DNA from: Bacillus sp. SD088 | GTDB lineage: Bacteria > Bacillota > Bacilli > Bacillales > Bacillaceae_C | Assembly (NCBI RefSeq): GCF_017355205.1 | Contig: NZ_JADIJK010000008.1 | Coordinates: forward strand, 62,001-126,000 | Direction of reading: 5' to 3' | Length of the DNA stretch: 64,000 bases | Made by a program: the position numbers and the translations under genes | Shown here: positions 8,454-18,055 of the stretch, in pieces | Layout of the letters: each line of letters begins with the position of its first letter | Position numbering within the stretch: the first letter of the stretch is position 1 | Notes under the pieces: model-generated | Told to the model about the DNA's origin: nothing | Database searches by the model: none | What the model saw: only the letters and a program-made list of their open reading frames with translations

Positions 8454-8466
8454 TGAGGGTATGAAA

Positions 8467-9249
8467 ATGGAGAAAAAATTAAATATTGTTGACCAAAGAA
8501 AGCAAAGAATAATCAATTATTTAAGGAAACATAAAGTAGCAAAAACCGCTGATTTAAGTAAATCTTTAAATGTATCTGAAGTAACTATTAGGAGAGATAT
8601 AAAGGAATTTGAAGATAGTAATCATATTGAGCGATTTCATGGCGGCATTAGACTGATTCAAGATATTACAGATAATGAAGTCCTCTACGAAGAAAAAGGA
8701 GGCAAATATACCAAAGAGAAAAAGGAAATCGCTAAAGAAACAGTTAAGCATATTGAAGATGGTGATACTATCTTTATTAATTCCGGATCCACAACATTAT
8801 ACGTTCTAAAAGAGATCAATGATTCGGGGAAAATCGTAAAAATTATTACAAATAATGCTTTAGCTCCCACTGTTATAGATAGGGATTCTGTAGAGTTGCT
8901 TATCACTGGTGGTGAATATAGAGCGAAATCTAAATCATTAGTTGGTGAAAATGCGATTCAGATGATATCAAATATTGTGGCTAACAAATGTATATTAGGT
9001 ATTAATGGCATTAGCGCAGAAGATGGGATCTTCACTTCTGTTTATCAAGAGGCAGGGGTGAATGAACAAATGATTGAATCTTGTTTTGGTGAAGTGATCG
9101 TTGTAGCAGATCATTCAAAAATTGGTAAGGTTTATAATTTTAGAAGCGCTGCCATAGAAAAAATAGACGTTCTTGTAGTGAACAACGATTCTAATAGAGA
9201 TGAAATAAACAACTTAAAAGAAAAAGGAGTAAACGTAATTATCCCTTGA
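8467..9249 (+). CDS. DeoR/GlpR family transcriptional repressor of the ula locus
   Basis: DNA-binding regulator of about 260 residues. An N-terminal winged helix-turn-helix (QRKQRIINYLRKHK...LNVSEVTIRRDIKEFE) is followed by the DeoR C-terminal sensor domain, with the phosphosugar-binding NSGSTT, ITNN and GINGIS motifs. ATG 8467 is preferred to ATG 8461 because GAGGG at 8455-8459 is 7 nt before it. As the first gene of the plus arm, next to four operator-like repeats, it very likely represses both arms and is relieved by a phosphorylated intermediate, as UlaR is by ascorbate 6-phosphate in enterobacteria. Confidence 0.9.
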   Translation: MEKKLNIVDQRKQRIINYLRKHKVAKTADLSKSLNVSEVTIRRDIKEFEDSNHIERFHGGIRLIQDITDNEVLYEEKGGKYTKEKKEIAKETVKHIEDGDTIFINSGSTTLYVLKEINDSGKIVKIITNNALAPTVIDRDSVELLITGGEYRAKSKSLVGENAIQMISNIVANKCILGINGISAEDGIFTSVYQEAGVNEQMIESCFGEVIVVADHSKIGKVYNFRSAAIEKIDVLVVNNDSNRDEINNLKEKGVNVIIP

Positions 9250-9265
9250 AATGGAGGTATATAAA

Positions 9266-9727
9266 GTGGACTTTTTAGACTCCTTAATTGAAAACGATTC
9301 AGTTCTATTGAATATAGAAGCAAGTAGCTGGGAAGAAGCAATCCAAAAAACTGTACAACCTTTAATTGATTCAGAAGCAGTAGCTCAACAATATGTTGAG
9401 GAAATTATTAAATCAACAAATGAAATGGGACCCTATTATATTCTCATAGAGAATTTTGCAATGCCACATGCCCGTCCAGGTAGTTATGTGATGAAAGATT
9501 CTTTTAGTTTCGTAACATTAAAAGAACCAGTCCTTTTTCCAGAAGATCAATATGTAAAAGTACTTGTTTGCTTGGCCGCAACTAGTAATGAAAATCACCT
9601 TGGGAGTGCTCTACCACAAATTGCTGCAATTTTTTCCGATAGTAGTATCTTTGAGGAAATTAATCAAGCTAAAACAAAAACAGATATAGTAGATCTTTTT
9701 AAAGAAAGAAAGGAAGGATTAAAATGA
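9266..9727 (+). CDS. ulaC: PTS EIIA component (mannitol/fructose/ascorbate type)
   Basis: Cytosolic phosphocarrier of about 153 residues. His68 in the AMPHARP motif is the predicted phosphorylation site. The frame is open from ATG 9251, but GGAGG at 9253-9257 points to GTG 9266 as start, 8 nt away. It receives phosphate from HPr and hands it to EIIB, which is encoded in the divergent arm. Its end overlaps the next gene by 4 nt (ATGA), so EIIA and UlaG are coupled. Confidence 0.88.
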   Translation: MDFLDSLIENDSVLLNIEASSWEEAIQKTVQPLIDSEAVAQQYVEEIIKSTNEMGPYYILIENFAMPHARPGSYVMKDSFSFVTLKEPVLFPEDQYVKVLVCLAATSNENHLGSALPQIAAIFSDSSIFEEINQAKTKTDIVDLFKERKEGLK

Positions 9728-10788
9728 CTGAAATAAGCAAAATTACAAGAGATTCATGGGTATTAAGCACATTTCCAGAGTGGGGAACATGGCTAAATGA
9801 AGAAATTGAAGAAACAGTCGTCGAAAAAAATACTTTTGCTGCATGGTGGTTAGGGTGCACAGGTATATGGTTGAAGAGTGAAGGAAATGCAAATATTCTA
9901 GTTGATTTATGGTGTGGATCCGGAAAACGCACTAAAAAAACCAGCAAGATGAAGAAAGGGCATCAAATGATGCGTATGAGTGGGGTTGAAAATTTACAAC
10001 CAAATTTACGAAACGCTCCATTTGTTATCGATCCTTTCGCAATTAAAGAGTTAGATGCACTTGTTGTCACCCATATTCATTCGGATCATCTCGATATTAA
10101 TACAGCGGCAGCCGTATTACAGAACTGTGATGAATCGGTTCCTTTTATTGGGCCGCAGTCGGTAGTGGAGATTTGGAAAGGGTGGGGTGTACCGGAAGAC
10201 CGTTGCATCATAGTTAAACCTGGTGACAAAATGAATATAAAAGATGTTGAATTAGTAGTCTTAGAATCATTTGATAGAACGGCGTTAATTACAGCTCCGC
10301 AGGAACTTGAATTAAAAGGGAAGCTACCTCAAGATATGGACGAACTTTCAGTTAACTACTTATTTAATACTACAGGCGGAAGTTTGTATCATGCTGGTGA
10401 TTCCCATTATTCGAACATGTTTGCTAAGCATGGAAATGAACATAAAATTGATGTTGTCTTAGGTGCGTATGGAGAAAATCCACGTGGGATAACCGATAAA
10501 GTAACATCAGTCGATATGCTGCGTATGGCAGAAGCACTTAAAGCAAAAGTGGTGATTCCAGTTCATTATGATATTTGGACAAACTTTCAAGCAGATCCAA
10601 AAGAATTACAATTGATTTGGGAATCTAAAAAAGACCGTTTAAAATACCAATTCAAACCATATGTATGGCAAGTCGGCGGGAAATTTGTCTACCCCGATAA
10701 CAAAGATGATCTAGAATATCATTTCCCAAGAGGATTTGATGACGTCTTTGTAAAAGAAAATGATGTACCATATCCTTCGTTCCTATAA
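9724..10788 (+). CDS. ulaG: L-ascorbate-6-phosphate lactonase
   Basis: Metallo-beta-lactamase-fold hydrolase of 354 residues that opens the lactone of L-ascorbate 6-phosphate to 3-keto-L-gulonate 6-phosphate. The metal motif THIHSDHLD gives His117, His119, Asp121 and His122; HAGDSHYS and VIPVHYDIW supply further ligands. The N-terminal [10 protein letters not shown] and [12 protein letters not shown] segments are diagnostic for UlaG. The start overlaps the EIIA stop by 4 nt, with AAAGGAAGG upstream. It fits the pathway with UlaD, UlaE and UlaF downstream. Confidence 0.93.
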   Translation: MTEISKITRDSWVLSTFPEWGTWLNEEIEETVVEKNTFAAWWLGCTGIWLKSEGNANILVDLWCGSGKRTKKTSKMKKGHQMMRMSGVENLQPNLRNAPFVIDPFAIKELDALVVTHIHSDHLDINTAAAVLQNCDESVPFIGPQSVVEIWKGWGVPEDRCIIVKPGDKMNIKDVELVVLESFDRTALITAPQELELKGKLPQDMDELSVNYLFNTTGGSLYHAGDSHYSNMFAKHGNEHKIDVVLGAYGENPRGITDKVTSVDMLRMAEALKAKVVIPVHYDIWTNFQADPKELQLIWESKKDRLKYQFKPYVWQVGGKFVYPDNKDDLEYHFPRGFDDVFVKENDVPYPSFL

Positions 10789-10797
10789 AAATAATTT

Positions 10798-10917
10798 AAG
10801 AGGGGGCTGGGACCTAGCGCAACATCGACGAACATTGCTTACTTTTTCGGAGCGAATTATATGTACCATAACAGTTCGGTTTTCCTTTGGTGAAAACACT
10901 TTCGTCCCAGTCTCTTT
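10798..10917. repeat. CTGGGAC...GTCCCAG intergenic element, copy 1
   Basis: Between ulaG and ulaD lies a 120-bp element whose ends pair (AAGAG...CTGGGAC with GTCCCAG.CTCTT). A relative with the same ends and a matching inner half (GGAGC..TTAT, AGTTCG, TTTTCCTT..GTGAAAACA) is at 30750-30895. In both places it sits inside an operon just before a gene. It resembles the GGCTGGGAC-type intergenic elements of Firmicutes. Confidence 0.65.
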
Positions 10918-10935
10918 AGAAAAGGATGAGAAAAT

Positions 10936-11574
10936 ATGAATACTCCTAACTTACAAATAGCTTTAGATAATTCATCATTAGATGATGCTTTGAGAACTAT
11001 AAAAGAAGCAGGACCCATTGTCGATATTGTTGAAGCCGGCACAATTCTATGTCTAGCAGAAGGAATGCAAGCAGTGAAATGCCTTAGTGCATTATATCCA
11101 GATAAGATCGTTGTTGCAGATACAAAATGTGCTGATGCGGGAGCAACAGTCGCAAAAAATTGTAAGGATGCAGGTGCAGACTGGATGACCGTTATTTGTT
11201 CCGCAACAATCGCAACAATGAAAGCGGCAATGAAAGAAATCGATGAACTACAGGTAGAGTTATATGGGGATTGGACATACGAGCAAGCACAGCAATGGTT
11301 AGATGCTGGTATTTCCCAGGCGGTATACCATCAAAGCCGAGATGCTCTGCTAGCTGGCGAAACATGGGGGGAAAAAGATTTAATTAAAGTTAAGAAGTTA
11401 GTTGATATGGGCTTTAAGGTATCTGTTACAGGAGGACTTAAATTAGAAACAATAAAGTTGTTTAAGGGTATTGATGTTTACACATTTATTGCCGGGAGAA
11501 GTATTACAGGCACGGAAGATCCAGCACAAGCAGCTAAAGACTTTCAAGATGAAATTAGACGAATTTGGGGCTGA
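10936..11574 (+). CDS. ulaD: 3-keto-L-gulonate-6-phosphate decarboxylase
   Basis: Orotidine-5-phosphate-decarboxylase-superfamily TIM barrel of 212 residues that converts 3-keto-L-gulonate 6-phosphate to L-xylulose 5-phosphate and CO2. The catalytic DxKxxD motif is ADTKCAD with Asp62, Lys64 and Asp67; the phosphate site is VTGGLK...FIAGRSITG near the end. It is shorter and more ascorbate-like than hexulose-phosphate synthases, and its place between ulaG and ulaE supports the call. AAAAGGATG precedes the ATG. Confidence 0.93.
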   Translation: MNTPNLQIALDNSSLDDALRTIKEAGPIVDIVEAGTILCLAEGMQAVKCLSALYPDKIVVADTKCADAGATVAKNCKDAGADWMTVICSATIATMKAAMKEIDELQVELYGDWTYEQAQQWLDAGISQAVYHQSRDALLAGETWGEKDLIKVKKLVDMGFKVSVTGGLKLETIKLFKGIDVYTFIAGRSITGTEDPAQAAKDFQDEIRRIWG

Positions 11575-11579
11575 TCATA

Positions 11580-12443
11580 TTGAATCCATTAGGAATATAT
11601 GAAAAGGCATTGCCAGCTAATATTTCCTGGTTAGAAAGGCTTGAATTGGCGAAAGAACTCAATTTTGATTATGTTGAGATGTCAATTGATGAAACGGATA
11701 AACGTTTAGCACGTCTAGATTGGAGCCAAGAGGAAAGAAAGGCAGTGATTGATGGTGTTCTGAAGACAGGCATAAAAATACCGTCAATTTGTTTAAGTGG
11801 ACATCGTCGCTTCCCACTTGGATCAACTAATGAACAGGTCAGAAAACAAGCTCTAGAAGTGATGCAAAAGGCAATTAATCTAGCATCTGATATTGGTGTA
11901 CGCGTCATTCAATTGGCTGGTTATGATGTCTATTATGAAGAAAAATCTATTCAGACTAGACATTATTATATAGAAGGAATGAAAAAGTGTTTAGAACTGG
12001 CCGCAGAAAAACAAATTACCTTAGCCATTGAAATAATGGATGATCCTTTTATTAATTCTGTTACTGAATACTATAAGGTAAAAAAACAATTACCATCTCC
12101 GTGGCTTAAAGTCTACCCTGATTTAGGTAACTTATCTGCATGGATTGAAAATGATGTAGGCTATGAGCTTGAGATAGGGATGCCGCAAATTGTTGGTGTC
12201 CATTTAAAGGATACGTTAGCAGTGGCGAATGGATTCCCGGGAAAATTCAAAGAAGTTCCTTTTGGGGAAGGCTGTGTTGATTTTGAAGGCTGTTTGAAAA
12301 TATTAAAAGCTAATCATTATTCAGGACCATTCTTAATTGAAATGTGGAGTGAAAAGAGCGATCGTCCTGAAGAGGAAATTAAACAAGCGCTTTCTTTCTT
12401 ATTACCAAAGTTTAAGGAGGCAGGTTATGACTACAAGAGATGA
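11580..12443 (+). CDS. ulaE: L-xylulose-5-phosphate 3-epimerase
   Basis: TIM-barrel isomerase of 287 residues converting L-xylulose 5-phosphate to L-ribulose 5-phosphate. Strong family signatures: NPLGIYEKALP at the start, SICLSGHRRFPLGS, VIQLAGYDVYYEE, YPDLGNLSAW and GPFLIEMWSE; catalytic Glu residues lie in AIEIMD and LIEMWSE. Two TTG starts are possible (11565, overlapping ulaD by 10 nt, or 11580). I use 11580, which has GGGG 9 nt upstream and matches the usual length. Its 3' end overlaps ulaF by 17 nt. Confidence 0.93.
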   Translation: MNPLGIYEKALPANISWLERLELAKELNFDYVEMSIDETDKRLARLDWSQEERKAVIDGVLKTGIKIPSICLSGHRRFPLGSTNEQVRKQALEVMQKAINLASDIGVRVIQLAGYDVYYEEKSIQTRHYYIEGMKKCLELAAEKQITLAIEIMDDPFINSVTEYYKVKKQLPSPWLKVYPDLGNLSAWIENDVGYELEIGMPQIVGVHLKDTLAVANGFPGKFKEVPFGEGCVDFEGCLKILKANHYSGPFLIEMWSEKSDRPEEEIKQALSFLLPKFKEAGYDYKR

Positions 12444-13140
12444 GCGCATAAAAGAAATGCAACAAAATGTTTGTAAAGCTAATCTGCGTCTACCTGATGA
12501 GGGGCTTATTAAACTAACTTGGGGGAATGTAAGCGAGGTAGATTATGACTATAACATAATTGTTATTAAACCAAGTGGTGTGTCTTATTCCTTAATGAAA
12601 TCGGAGCATATGGTTGTTACAGATCTCGATGGAAATATCCTACAAGGTACTTACAAACCTTCATCTGATTTAGCAACCCATGTTACATTATACAAAAATT
12701 TTAAAGATATCCGCTCAGTTGTGCATACACATTCAAAATATGCGGTTATGTGGGCACAGGCAAATAGAGATATACCAGTGTATGGAACGACCCATGCGGA
12801 TGCTTTTTATGGACCAATACCATGTACACGTGATTTAACAGCAGAGGAAATAAAAAAGGCATATGAAGCCGAAACAGGAAATGTGATTGTAGAGACTTTT
12901 AAGCAAAGATTTATTGATCCAAATGCGGTACCAGGTGTAATTGTTCATAGTCATGGACCATTTACTTGGGGTAACAGTGTAAACGCGGCTGTAGAAAATA
13001 GTATTATTCTAGAGGAAGTAGCTGAAATGGCACTTCACACGGAGTCGCTATCATCTTCTCGACCACCAATATCTAATCATTTGCTAGGTAAGCATTATTA
13101 TAGAAAACATGGTTCAGATGCATATTATGGTCAAAAATGA
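12427..13140 (+). CDS. ulaF: L-ribulose-5-phosphate 4-epimerase
   Basis: Class II aldolase-fold epimerase of 237 residues (AraD family) making D-xylulose 5-phosphate, the end of the ascorbate pathway. LTWGNVSEVD and IKPSGVSY bind substrate; zinc-binding histidines lie in VVHTHSKYA and IVHSHGPFTWG. ATG 12427 is chosen because TTAAGGAGG lies 6 nt upstream; it overlaps ulaE by 17 nt, so the pair is probably coupled. The longer upstream frame is a shadow of ulaE. AraD acts on the same substrate, so the symbol rests on the operon. Confidence 0.9.
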   Translation: MTTRDERIKEMQQNVCKANLRLPDEGLIKLTWGNVSEVDYDYNIIVIKPSGVSYSLMKSEHMVVTDLDGNILQGTYKPSSDLATHVTLYKNFKDIRSVVHTHSKYAVMWAQANRDIPVYGTTHADAFYGPIPCTRDLTAEEIKKAYEAETGNVIVETFKQRFIDPNAVPGVIVHSHGPFTWGNSVNAAVENSIILEEVAEMALHTESLSSSRPPISNHLLGKHYYRKHGSDAYYGQK

Positions 13141-13307
13141 ATTACTTTTAGAAAGAAAACACTAGAGAGTAAACACGGCCAGAAGGCCAAATACAGTTGG
13201 AAGTTCATCTGGTAATATCTGATTTCGTTGTGCATGAAGTTATAGAACAAATAAAAACGCTTAACTCATACCTGAAATCAAGTATAAAGAAAGGTCGGCT
13301 AATCAGT

Positions 13308-15023
13308 ATGACAATTAAACAAGGCATCGCAGCTTCAAGCGGAATTGCAATTGCAAAATCATACCATCTGGAATCACCAGATTTATCATTTGAAAAAAGG
13401 CCCATCGATGATCCGAACGTGGAAATAAAACGTCTAGATAAAGCATTGGAAGTTTCAAAACAAGAGTTAGAGAAAATCAAAGAACATACTGAAAAAGAAC
13501 TTGGTATTGAGCATGCAGATATTTTCTCGGCGCATCTTTTAGTTTTAAGCGATCCGGAACTAATTAACCCGATGAAAGATAAAATTTCGTCCAGTAAAGT
13601 AATGGCAGAATCAGCATTAGAAGAAGTTACAAATATGTTTATCGATATGTTTGAAACGATGGATAATGAATATATGCGTGAACGCGTAGCCGATATTCGT
13701 GATGTAACCAAACGTGTAATGGCACATTTACTTGGTGTTACTTTTCCAAATCCGGCGTTGATAGATGAAGAAGTAATTGTAATCGCTAATGACCTGACAC
13801 CATCAGATACTGCACAATTAAACAGACAGTATGTAAAAGGATTTGCGACAGATATTGGCGGCCGTACATCACACTCGGCGATTATGGCAAGGTCTCTTGA
13901 GATTCCCGCAGTCGTTGGAACCAAAGACATCACAAAAGCAGTTTCACAAAATGACTTAGTAATTGTTGATGGGAATGAAGGTACCGTCATGATCGATCCC
14001 TCAGATGAAGACCTAGCTCTATACCTTGAAAAACAAGATATGTTTGCAAAGCAAAAGGAGGAGTGGGCTAAACTGAAGGATGTGCCAACCTTTTCAGTTG
14101 ATGGAAAACAGGTTGAATTAGTTTCCAACATAGGTACACCTGATGATGTTGCAGGTGTATTGAATAATGGCGGTGAAGGAATCGGCCTTTATCGGACAGA
14201 GTTTTTATATATGGGTAAAAATCAGCTGCCGACAGAAGACGAACAATATGAGGCATACAAATCAGTATTGGAACAAATGGGAGATAAGCCAGTAGTTGTT
14301 CGGACCTTGGATATTGGTGGCGATAAAGAACTAAATTATTTAGAGCTGCCAAAAGAATTGAATCCATTTCTAGGCTTCCGGGCTATCCGCTTCTGTTTGG
14401 CAAATGAACATGTCTTCCGTCCACAGTTGCGTGCACTACTTCGTGCCAGTGTACATGGAAACTTGAAAATAATGTTTCCGATGATTGCAACACTTGAGGA
14501 ATTTCGGCAGGCAAAAGCAATTTTAATGGATGAAAAGGAAAATTTGCAAAACGAAGGTAAAGAAGTAGCGGCTCAAATTGAAATTGGAATTATGGTTGAA
14601 ATCCCTTCGACGGCTATTACGGCAAAACAATTTGCCCAAGAGGTAGATTTTTTCAGTATTGGCACCAATGACTTGATTCAATATACAATGGCGGCAGACC
14701 GCATGAATGAACAGGTTTCCTACCTGTATCAGCCATATCATCCAGCTATTTTAAATCTTGTAAACTATGTGATCGAAGCAGCACACAGTGAAGGGAAGTG
14801 GGTTGGGATGTGTGGTGAAATGGCAGGAGATCCAATTGCCATTCCCATACTGCTCGGACTGGGGCTCGATGAATTCAGCATGAGTGCAACATCTATCCTT
14901 CCTGCACGTACACAAATACTTGGATTATCCAAGAAAATGCTAGCTGCCAATAAAGACATAATATTGGCAATGAGTACAACTGAAGAAGTTATTGAATTTG
15001 TAAGGGAAATAACAGAAGAGTAA
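13308..15023 (+). CDS. ptsI: PTS Enzyme I (phosphoenolpyruvate-protein phosphotransferase)
   Basis: General PTS kinase of 571 residues that takes phosphate from PEP and passes it to HPr. The active site GGRTSHSAI carries His189; the PEP-binding barrel shows [40 protein letters not shown] and the catalytic cysteine in [12 protein letters not shown] 13308 gives the normal family length and the usual start ([16 protein letters not shown]); the ribosome site is weak. No HPr gene precedes it, unlike the normal ptsHI pair. It may be a locus-specific second Enzyme I or a displaced sole copy. Confidence 0.95.
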   Translation: MTIKQGIAASSGIAIAKSYHLESPDLSFEKRPIDDPNVEIKRLDKALEVSKQELEKIKEHTEKELGIEHADIFSAHLLVLSDPELINPMKDKISSSKVMAESALEEVTNMFIDMFETMDNEYMRERVADIRDVTKRVMAHLLGVTFPNPALIDEEVIVIANDLTPSDTAQLNRQYVKGFATDIGGRTSHSAIMARSLEIPAVVGTKDITKAVSQNDLVIVDGNEGTVMIDPSDEDLALYLEKQDMFAKQKEEWAKLKDVPTFSVDGKQVELVSNIGTPDDVAGVLNNGGEGIGLYRTEFLYMGKNQLPTEDEQYEAYKSVLEQMGDKPVVVRTLDIGGDKELNYLELPKELNPFLGFRAIRFCLANEHVFRPQLRALLRASVHGNLKIMFPMIATLEEFRQAKAILMDEKENLQNEGKEVAAQIEIGIMVEIPSTAITAKQFAQEVDFFSIGTNDLIQYTMAADRMNEQVSYLYQPYHPAILNLVNYVIEAAHSEGKWVGMCGEMAGDPIAIPILLGLGLDEFSMSATSILPARTQILGLSKKMLAANKDIILAMSTTEEVIEFVREITEE

Positions 15024-15054
15024 ATGCATAGAATCATAGTGATTATTATAGAGA

Positions 15055-15096
15055 AAATCCATTTTGAGTATCATATTCAAAATGGATTTTTCTTAT
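15055..15096 (+). terminator. Rho-independent terminator of the ula plus arm
   Basis: AAATCCATTTTGA (15055-15067) pairs perfectly with TCAAAATGGATTT (15077-15089) around a 9-nt loop, followed by TTCTTATTT. It lies 32 bp after the ptsI stop. Confidence 0.9.
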
Positions 15097-15138
15097 TTAA
15101 GGGAAAATTAAGTCTCATCAAAAAGGATATCTGTATGA

Positions 15139-15255
15139 AATGTGAGTAATGGTGATAAACTCCCCAACCTTAGCAGCATCGTGGTAATCTGGATACTGGC
15201 CCCGGCAGCATTATTTGCTTTCTTCTGCTTTAAAAAGGTGGGGACTAATAAATGA
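15139..15255 (+). pseudogene. C-terminal relic of an ABC-2 type permease (probable)
   Basis: A 39-codon open stretch without a start ends at TGA 15253-15255. It spells one strongly hydrophobic helix (LPNLSSIVVIWILAPAALFA) and a short basic tail, like the last transmembrane segment of an ABC-2 exporter permease. The rest of the gene is gone. Confidence 0.4.
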
Positions 15256-15328
15256 TAGATATGAAAATGAGTATAACTATTGGATAGAATCGAATCTCCA
15301 TCATGATCTCAAAATATGTTGATTGTTA

Positions 15329-15940
15329 TCAACTTGATACGACAGACTTATTTCTTACCCTTTTGATAAATTGAATGTTCCACAAAATCCCGAGGCCGAT
15401 AATACCATAAGTAAAGAACGGTGCAATAAGTAAAAATGCGGATACCGATATTGAGTAGACGAGTATGACCTTTACCACCGCTTCTAACAGTAAAATGATG
15501 CCCCAAGAGACAGTCAAAAAGTGAACATTCTTTCGAAACGCTGGCAAATTCGCCCATTTCTCTTCCGCTGACGCTTTGCCGCCTGCAAACCTAATGGCAA
15601 AATAATAAATGAGCGGCTTAGTGAAGAAAAGTGAAATCAAAAAAACCATGCCCATAATGCCTATAATGTACGATTCCCTTAGCAAAATAAACTTCTCATT
15701 TCCGCCAATCAGAACAGCAACAATTCCAAGAATAATACTTAGAAAAATAAAGCTCGAAACGGCATCTATTTTTTTATTTTTAATTAGATTGATCAATGTA
15801 TCGCTTAGCGGTAGTAAGGCAGCCACAGTGAGTGCCACAACCCCGCTAGTATACGGGATTAATAGGCGATAGGTTAAATAGGGCAAGGCGATATTTAACA
15901 AAATCGTGACGATAACTTCATTCCTTGTTTTTTTCAACAT
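15329..15940 (-). CDS. Integral membrane protein, VC0807-like
   Basis: Membrane protein of 203 residues with about six transmembrane helices, paired roughly at residues 9-45, 60-80, 92-112 and 140-195. Prolines in NIALPYLTYRLLIPY and the LLPLSDTLINLIKNKKID stretch resemble the poorly known VC0807 family. The start is ATG with AAAGAAAGG upstream. It lies 24 bp from a broken hydrolase gene on the same strand and may once have been co-transcribed with it. Function unknown. Confidence 0.6.
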   Translation of the reverse strand: MLKKTRNEVIVTILLNIALPYLTYRLLIPYTSGVVALTVAALLPLSDTLINLIKNKKIDAVSSFIFLSIILGIVAVLIGGNEKFILLRESYIIGIMGMVFLISLFFTKPLIYYFAIRFAGGKASAEEKWANLPAFRKNVHFLTVSWGIILLLEAVVKVILVYSISVSAFLLIAPFFTYGIIGLGILWNIQFIKRVRNKSVVSS

Positions 15941-15964
15941 GATCTTCCTTTCTTTATCACGTAT

Positions 15965-17169
15965 TCATTTCGAATCAGCTGGTAAGGTTTGATCCAGCCA
16001 TTCGAATACATAATGATTGAATAACTGCAATGCGCCAAAATGACAATGTTCCTCCGCGCCTTCTTCTTTCGTGAATTTCCGATACGTTTTCGGGCAGGTT
16101 AGTGCATCATACAATTGCTGAGGCTGACCGGAGAAAAAATGATCGGCCCCGGCTTCACAGACCAGAGTAGGACAAATGATTTTATCAGCCACCCCGTCCA
16201 AGGTGTAGGGTTCGGTTTTTTCAAGTAGTTCGAATATGGAATTCGCTTGAAATGTGAACTTTCCGTTTTCCATCGCCCAACGCACACCAGTGTCCTGTCT
16301 CATCAACTCTTGAACGGCTTCTTCAATGTCCCCCTCTGACACATGTTGAAGGTCTTCCGCCACATCCCCCTCAATAAATGAACGACCCATTTCACCGAAT
16401 TGAAAAGAATATAAACCGTCATTGGCGATACAGGCGGCAAGGCGATGTTCAAACGCTGCGGCTCGAGGGGCGAGCAATCCTCCTAAACTGATTCCCATTA
16501 ATGCAATTCGTTCCGGATCGACTGCGGGACGGTTCATCAAATAGTCAACAACAGGAGAAACAATGTGTTCTCAATCCGGACGAAAGGGAAGGTGTTGTTC
16601 CCTGAGGGCGGATCCTTGTCCAGGTCCTTCGAATGTTAGACAATTATATCCACGCTGGATGGCTGCTGCAGCCCCTCGGAAATATAATTCTTCCCCGATT
16701 GAATCATAACCACCATGAATAATGAGTGTTGGGCTAGGCTTGTGTGAATCATCCACTTGATAAAAGTAACCGGTTAAAATTGTATTTTCGTAAGGGATTT
16801 TTATCTGTTCAACGGGCGTATCCATCAATTGACAAGCCTTTATAAATGTACTTCGACTATTATCCCAAGTATATCCCTGGGATTTCCGTGTAAGAAAAAT
16901 TCAGCGGTACGGTAATAGTTAGAGGCTCGCAAATAAGCTTCGCGTGCACTTACCCGTTGCCCGGATGCCAGCGCAGAATCTGCTAGGGCATGTATTTGCT
17001 TAGCTGTTTTGTTCCATTCCTTATGTCAGCTTTCAAAGTTTCCTTCCTGAATTCGATAAGCCGTCATCTAGCATTCCCCGATATCCGCTCCTCCATAGGT
17101 TGCATAACTTGTAGTACGCAACAATTCGAACGAAAATGTTTGATCTTCAAATACAAGATGCACATCCAT
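15965..17169 (-). pseudogene. Alpha/beta hydrolase, broken by nonsense and frameshift
   Basis: Remains of an alpha/beta hydrolase of about 390 residues (dipeptidyl-peptidase / pseudooxynicotine-hydrolase-like). The start at 17169 (AGGAG upstream, MDVHLVFEDQTFSFELLR) is followed by a stop near 17065 and another near 17020. A helical segment (SAREAYLRASNYYRTAEFFL) follows, then a frame change near 16880. The catalytic half contains LIIHGGYDSIGEE, TFEGPGQG and the nucleophile elbow GISLGG. The frame is interrupted by TGA at 16571-16573, where the family has a tryptophan (FRPDW). At least three lesions make it non-functional. It is divergent from a PadR gene, its likely former regulator. Confidence 0.85.
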
Positions 17170-17206
17170 CACTCCTATTTTTTAATGCTTGTTAAAACCT
17201 TTTCCA

Positions 17207-17224
17207 TAGGTTAAAATTAACCTA
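17207..17224. promoter_or_regulatory. Inverted-repeat operator candidate (PadR)
   Basis: TAGGTTAAAATTAACCTA is an inverted repeat with 8-bp arms in the gap between the divergent hydrolase and padR genes, where a PadR autorepressor would bind. Confidence 0.5.
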
Positions 17225-17315
17225 ACACATCTTAAATCAATATGTCAATAATAACTTGTGTTACATTTAACCATAATTAGGAGTATGGATTTCAAGGAGT
17301 TCTTTTCGATACGTC

Positions 17316-17846
17316 TTGTTAAGTTTGCTATCCCGTGAACCACTGAGTGGTTATGATATGAAGAAACAAATGGATGGTAGGATCAATTTGTTTTATAAAA
17401 TCAATAACAATCAACTATATCCGACCCTTTCAAAACTGGAGTCAGACGGACTCATAAAACTCGAATCTTATGAAAAGGAGTCGTATAGGCCAGCAAGAAA
17501 AATCTATAAAATTACAGATGCTGGTATAGAAGATTTAAAATCGTGGATCGTTGAACCGAGCGAACCCGGGGACTGGGACGAGTTTCTGTTGAAGCAGTAT
17601 AGCGCCTGGCTCATTAAGCCGGAAACAATGATGCCTTTGATTGAGGGGATTAAGAGGGAGCATAAGGAGCGTTTGGAAGGTTATATGGATAAGGTTGCTG
17701 AATTAAGAGAACAGTACCATCCTTTGACAAACGACTACCCGATATTTTCATCCATTGCAGTTGTTGAACTAGGGATAAGATTCGAACGTAGTTTCTTAGA
17801 ATGGTGTGATTACATCGTTGGTTGTCTTAACGAGAACCGCATGTAG
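17316..17846 (+). CDS. PadR family transcriptional regulator
   Basis: Winged-helix repressor of 176 residues: LSREPLSGYDMKKQM, then NQLYPTLSKLESDGLIK as recognition helix and wing, and a C-terminal dimerising helix pair with the WCDYIVG end of the PadR-Vir C-domain. The only in-frame start is TTG 17316, with AAGGAG about 17 nt upstream, too far; one or more N-terminal codons may have been lost to mutation. It probably controlled the divergent, now broken, hydrolase gene. Confidence 0.85.
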   Translation: MLSLLSREPLSGYDMKKQMDGRINLFYKINNNQLYPTLSKLESDGLIKLESYEKESYRPARKIYKITDAGIEDLKSWIVEPSEPGDWDEFLLKQYSAWLIKPETMMPLIEGIKREHKERLEGYMDKVAELREQYHPLTNDYPIFSSIAVVELGIRFERSFLEWCDYIVGCLNENRM

Positions 17847-17847
17847 A

Positions 17848-18051
17848 TTTTTGTTAAATGAAGGAATGATTGAGCAGATAACAAATCCAAAGGACTCCAG
17901 ATCGGTATTAATAAGGTTATCCGGGGCTGGAAGAAATAGGCTCAAAGTGATTAAAGAAATCGAACAACAAATGCACGAAAAATTTTAAAACTTTTTTGCG
18001 GAGGACGAATTAAAAAACAAATTTGTTATTAAACAAGTTAATAATGGATAA
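17848..18051 (+). pseudogene. MarR family regulator, C-terminal relic
   Basis: Right after padR an open stretch reads LLNEGMIEQITNPKDSRSVL and IRLSGAGRNRLKVIKEIE, the recognition helix-wing and dimer helix of MarR proteins. A frame change near 17988 continues into FFAEDELKNKF. There is no N-terminal half. Confidence 0.65.
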
Positions 18052-18055
18052 AGTA

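Noticed and set aside
8566..8906. Minus-strand frames inside the DeoR gene
   Set aside because: Antisense shadows without ribosome sites.
13205..14131. 308-codon open frame on the minus strand
   Set aside because: It lies wholly inside ptsI, on the opposite strand, with Ser/Ile-rich low-quality sequence and no ribosome site: a shadow of ptsI.
16571..16573. In-frame TGA codons (also at 37025-37027) as possible recoding or selenocysteine
   Set aside because: Each gene has further frameshifts, the position corresponds to Trp in the hydrolase family, and no SECIS-like element is evident; ordinary nonsense mutation is simpler.
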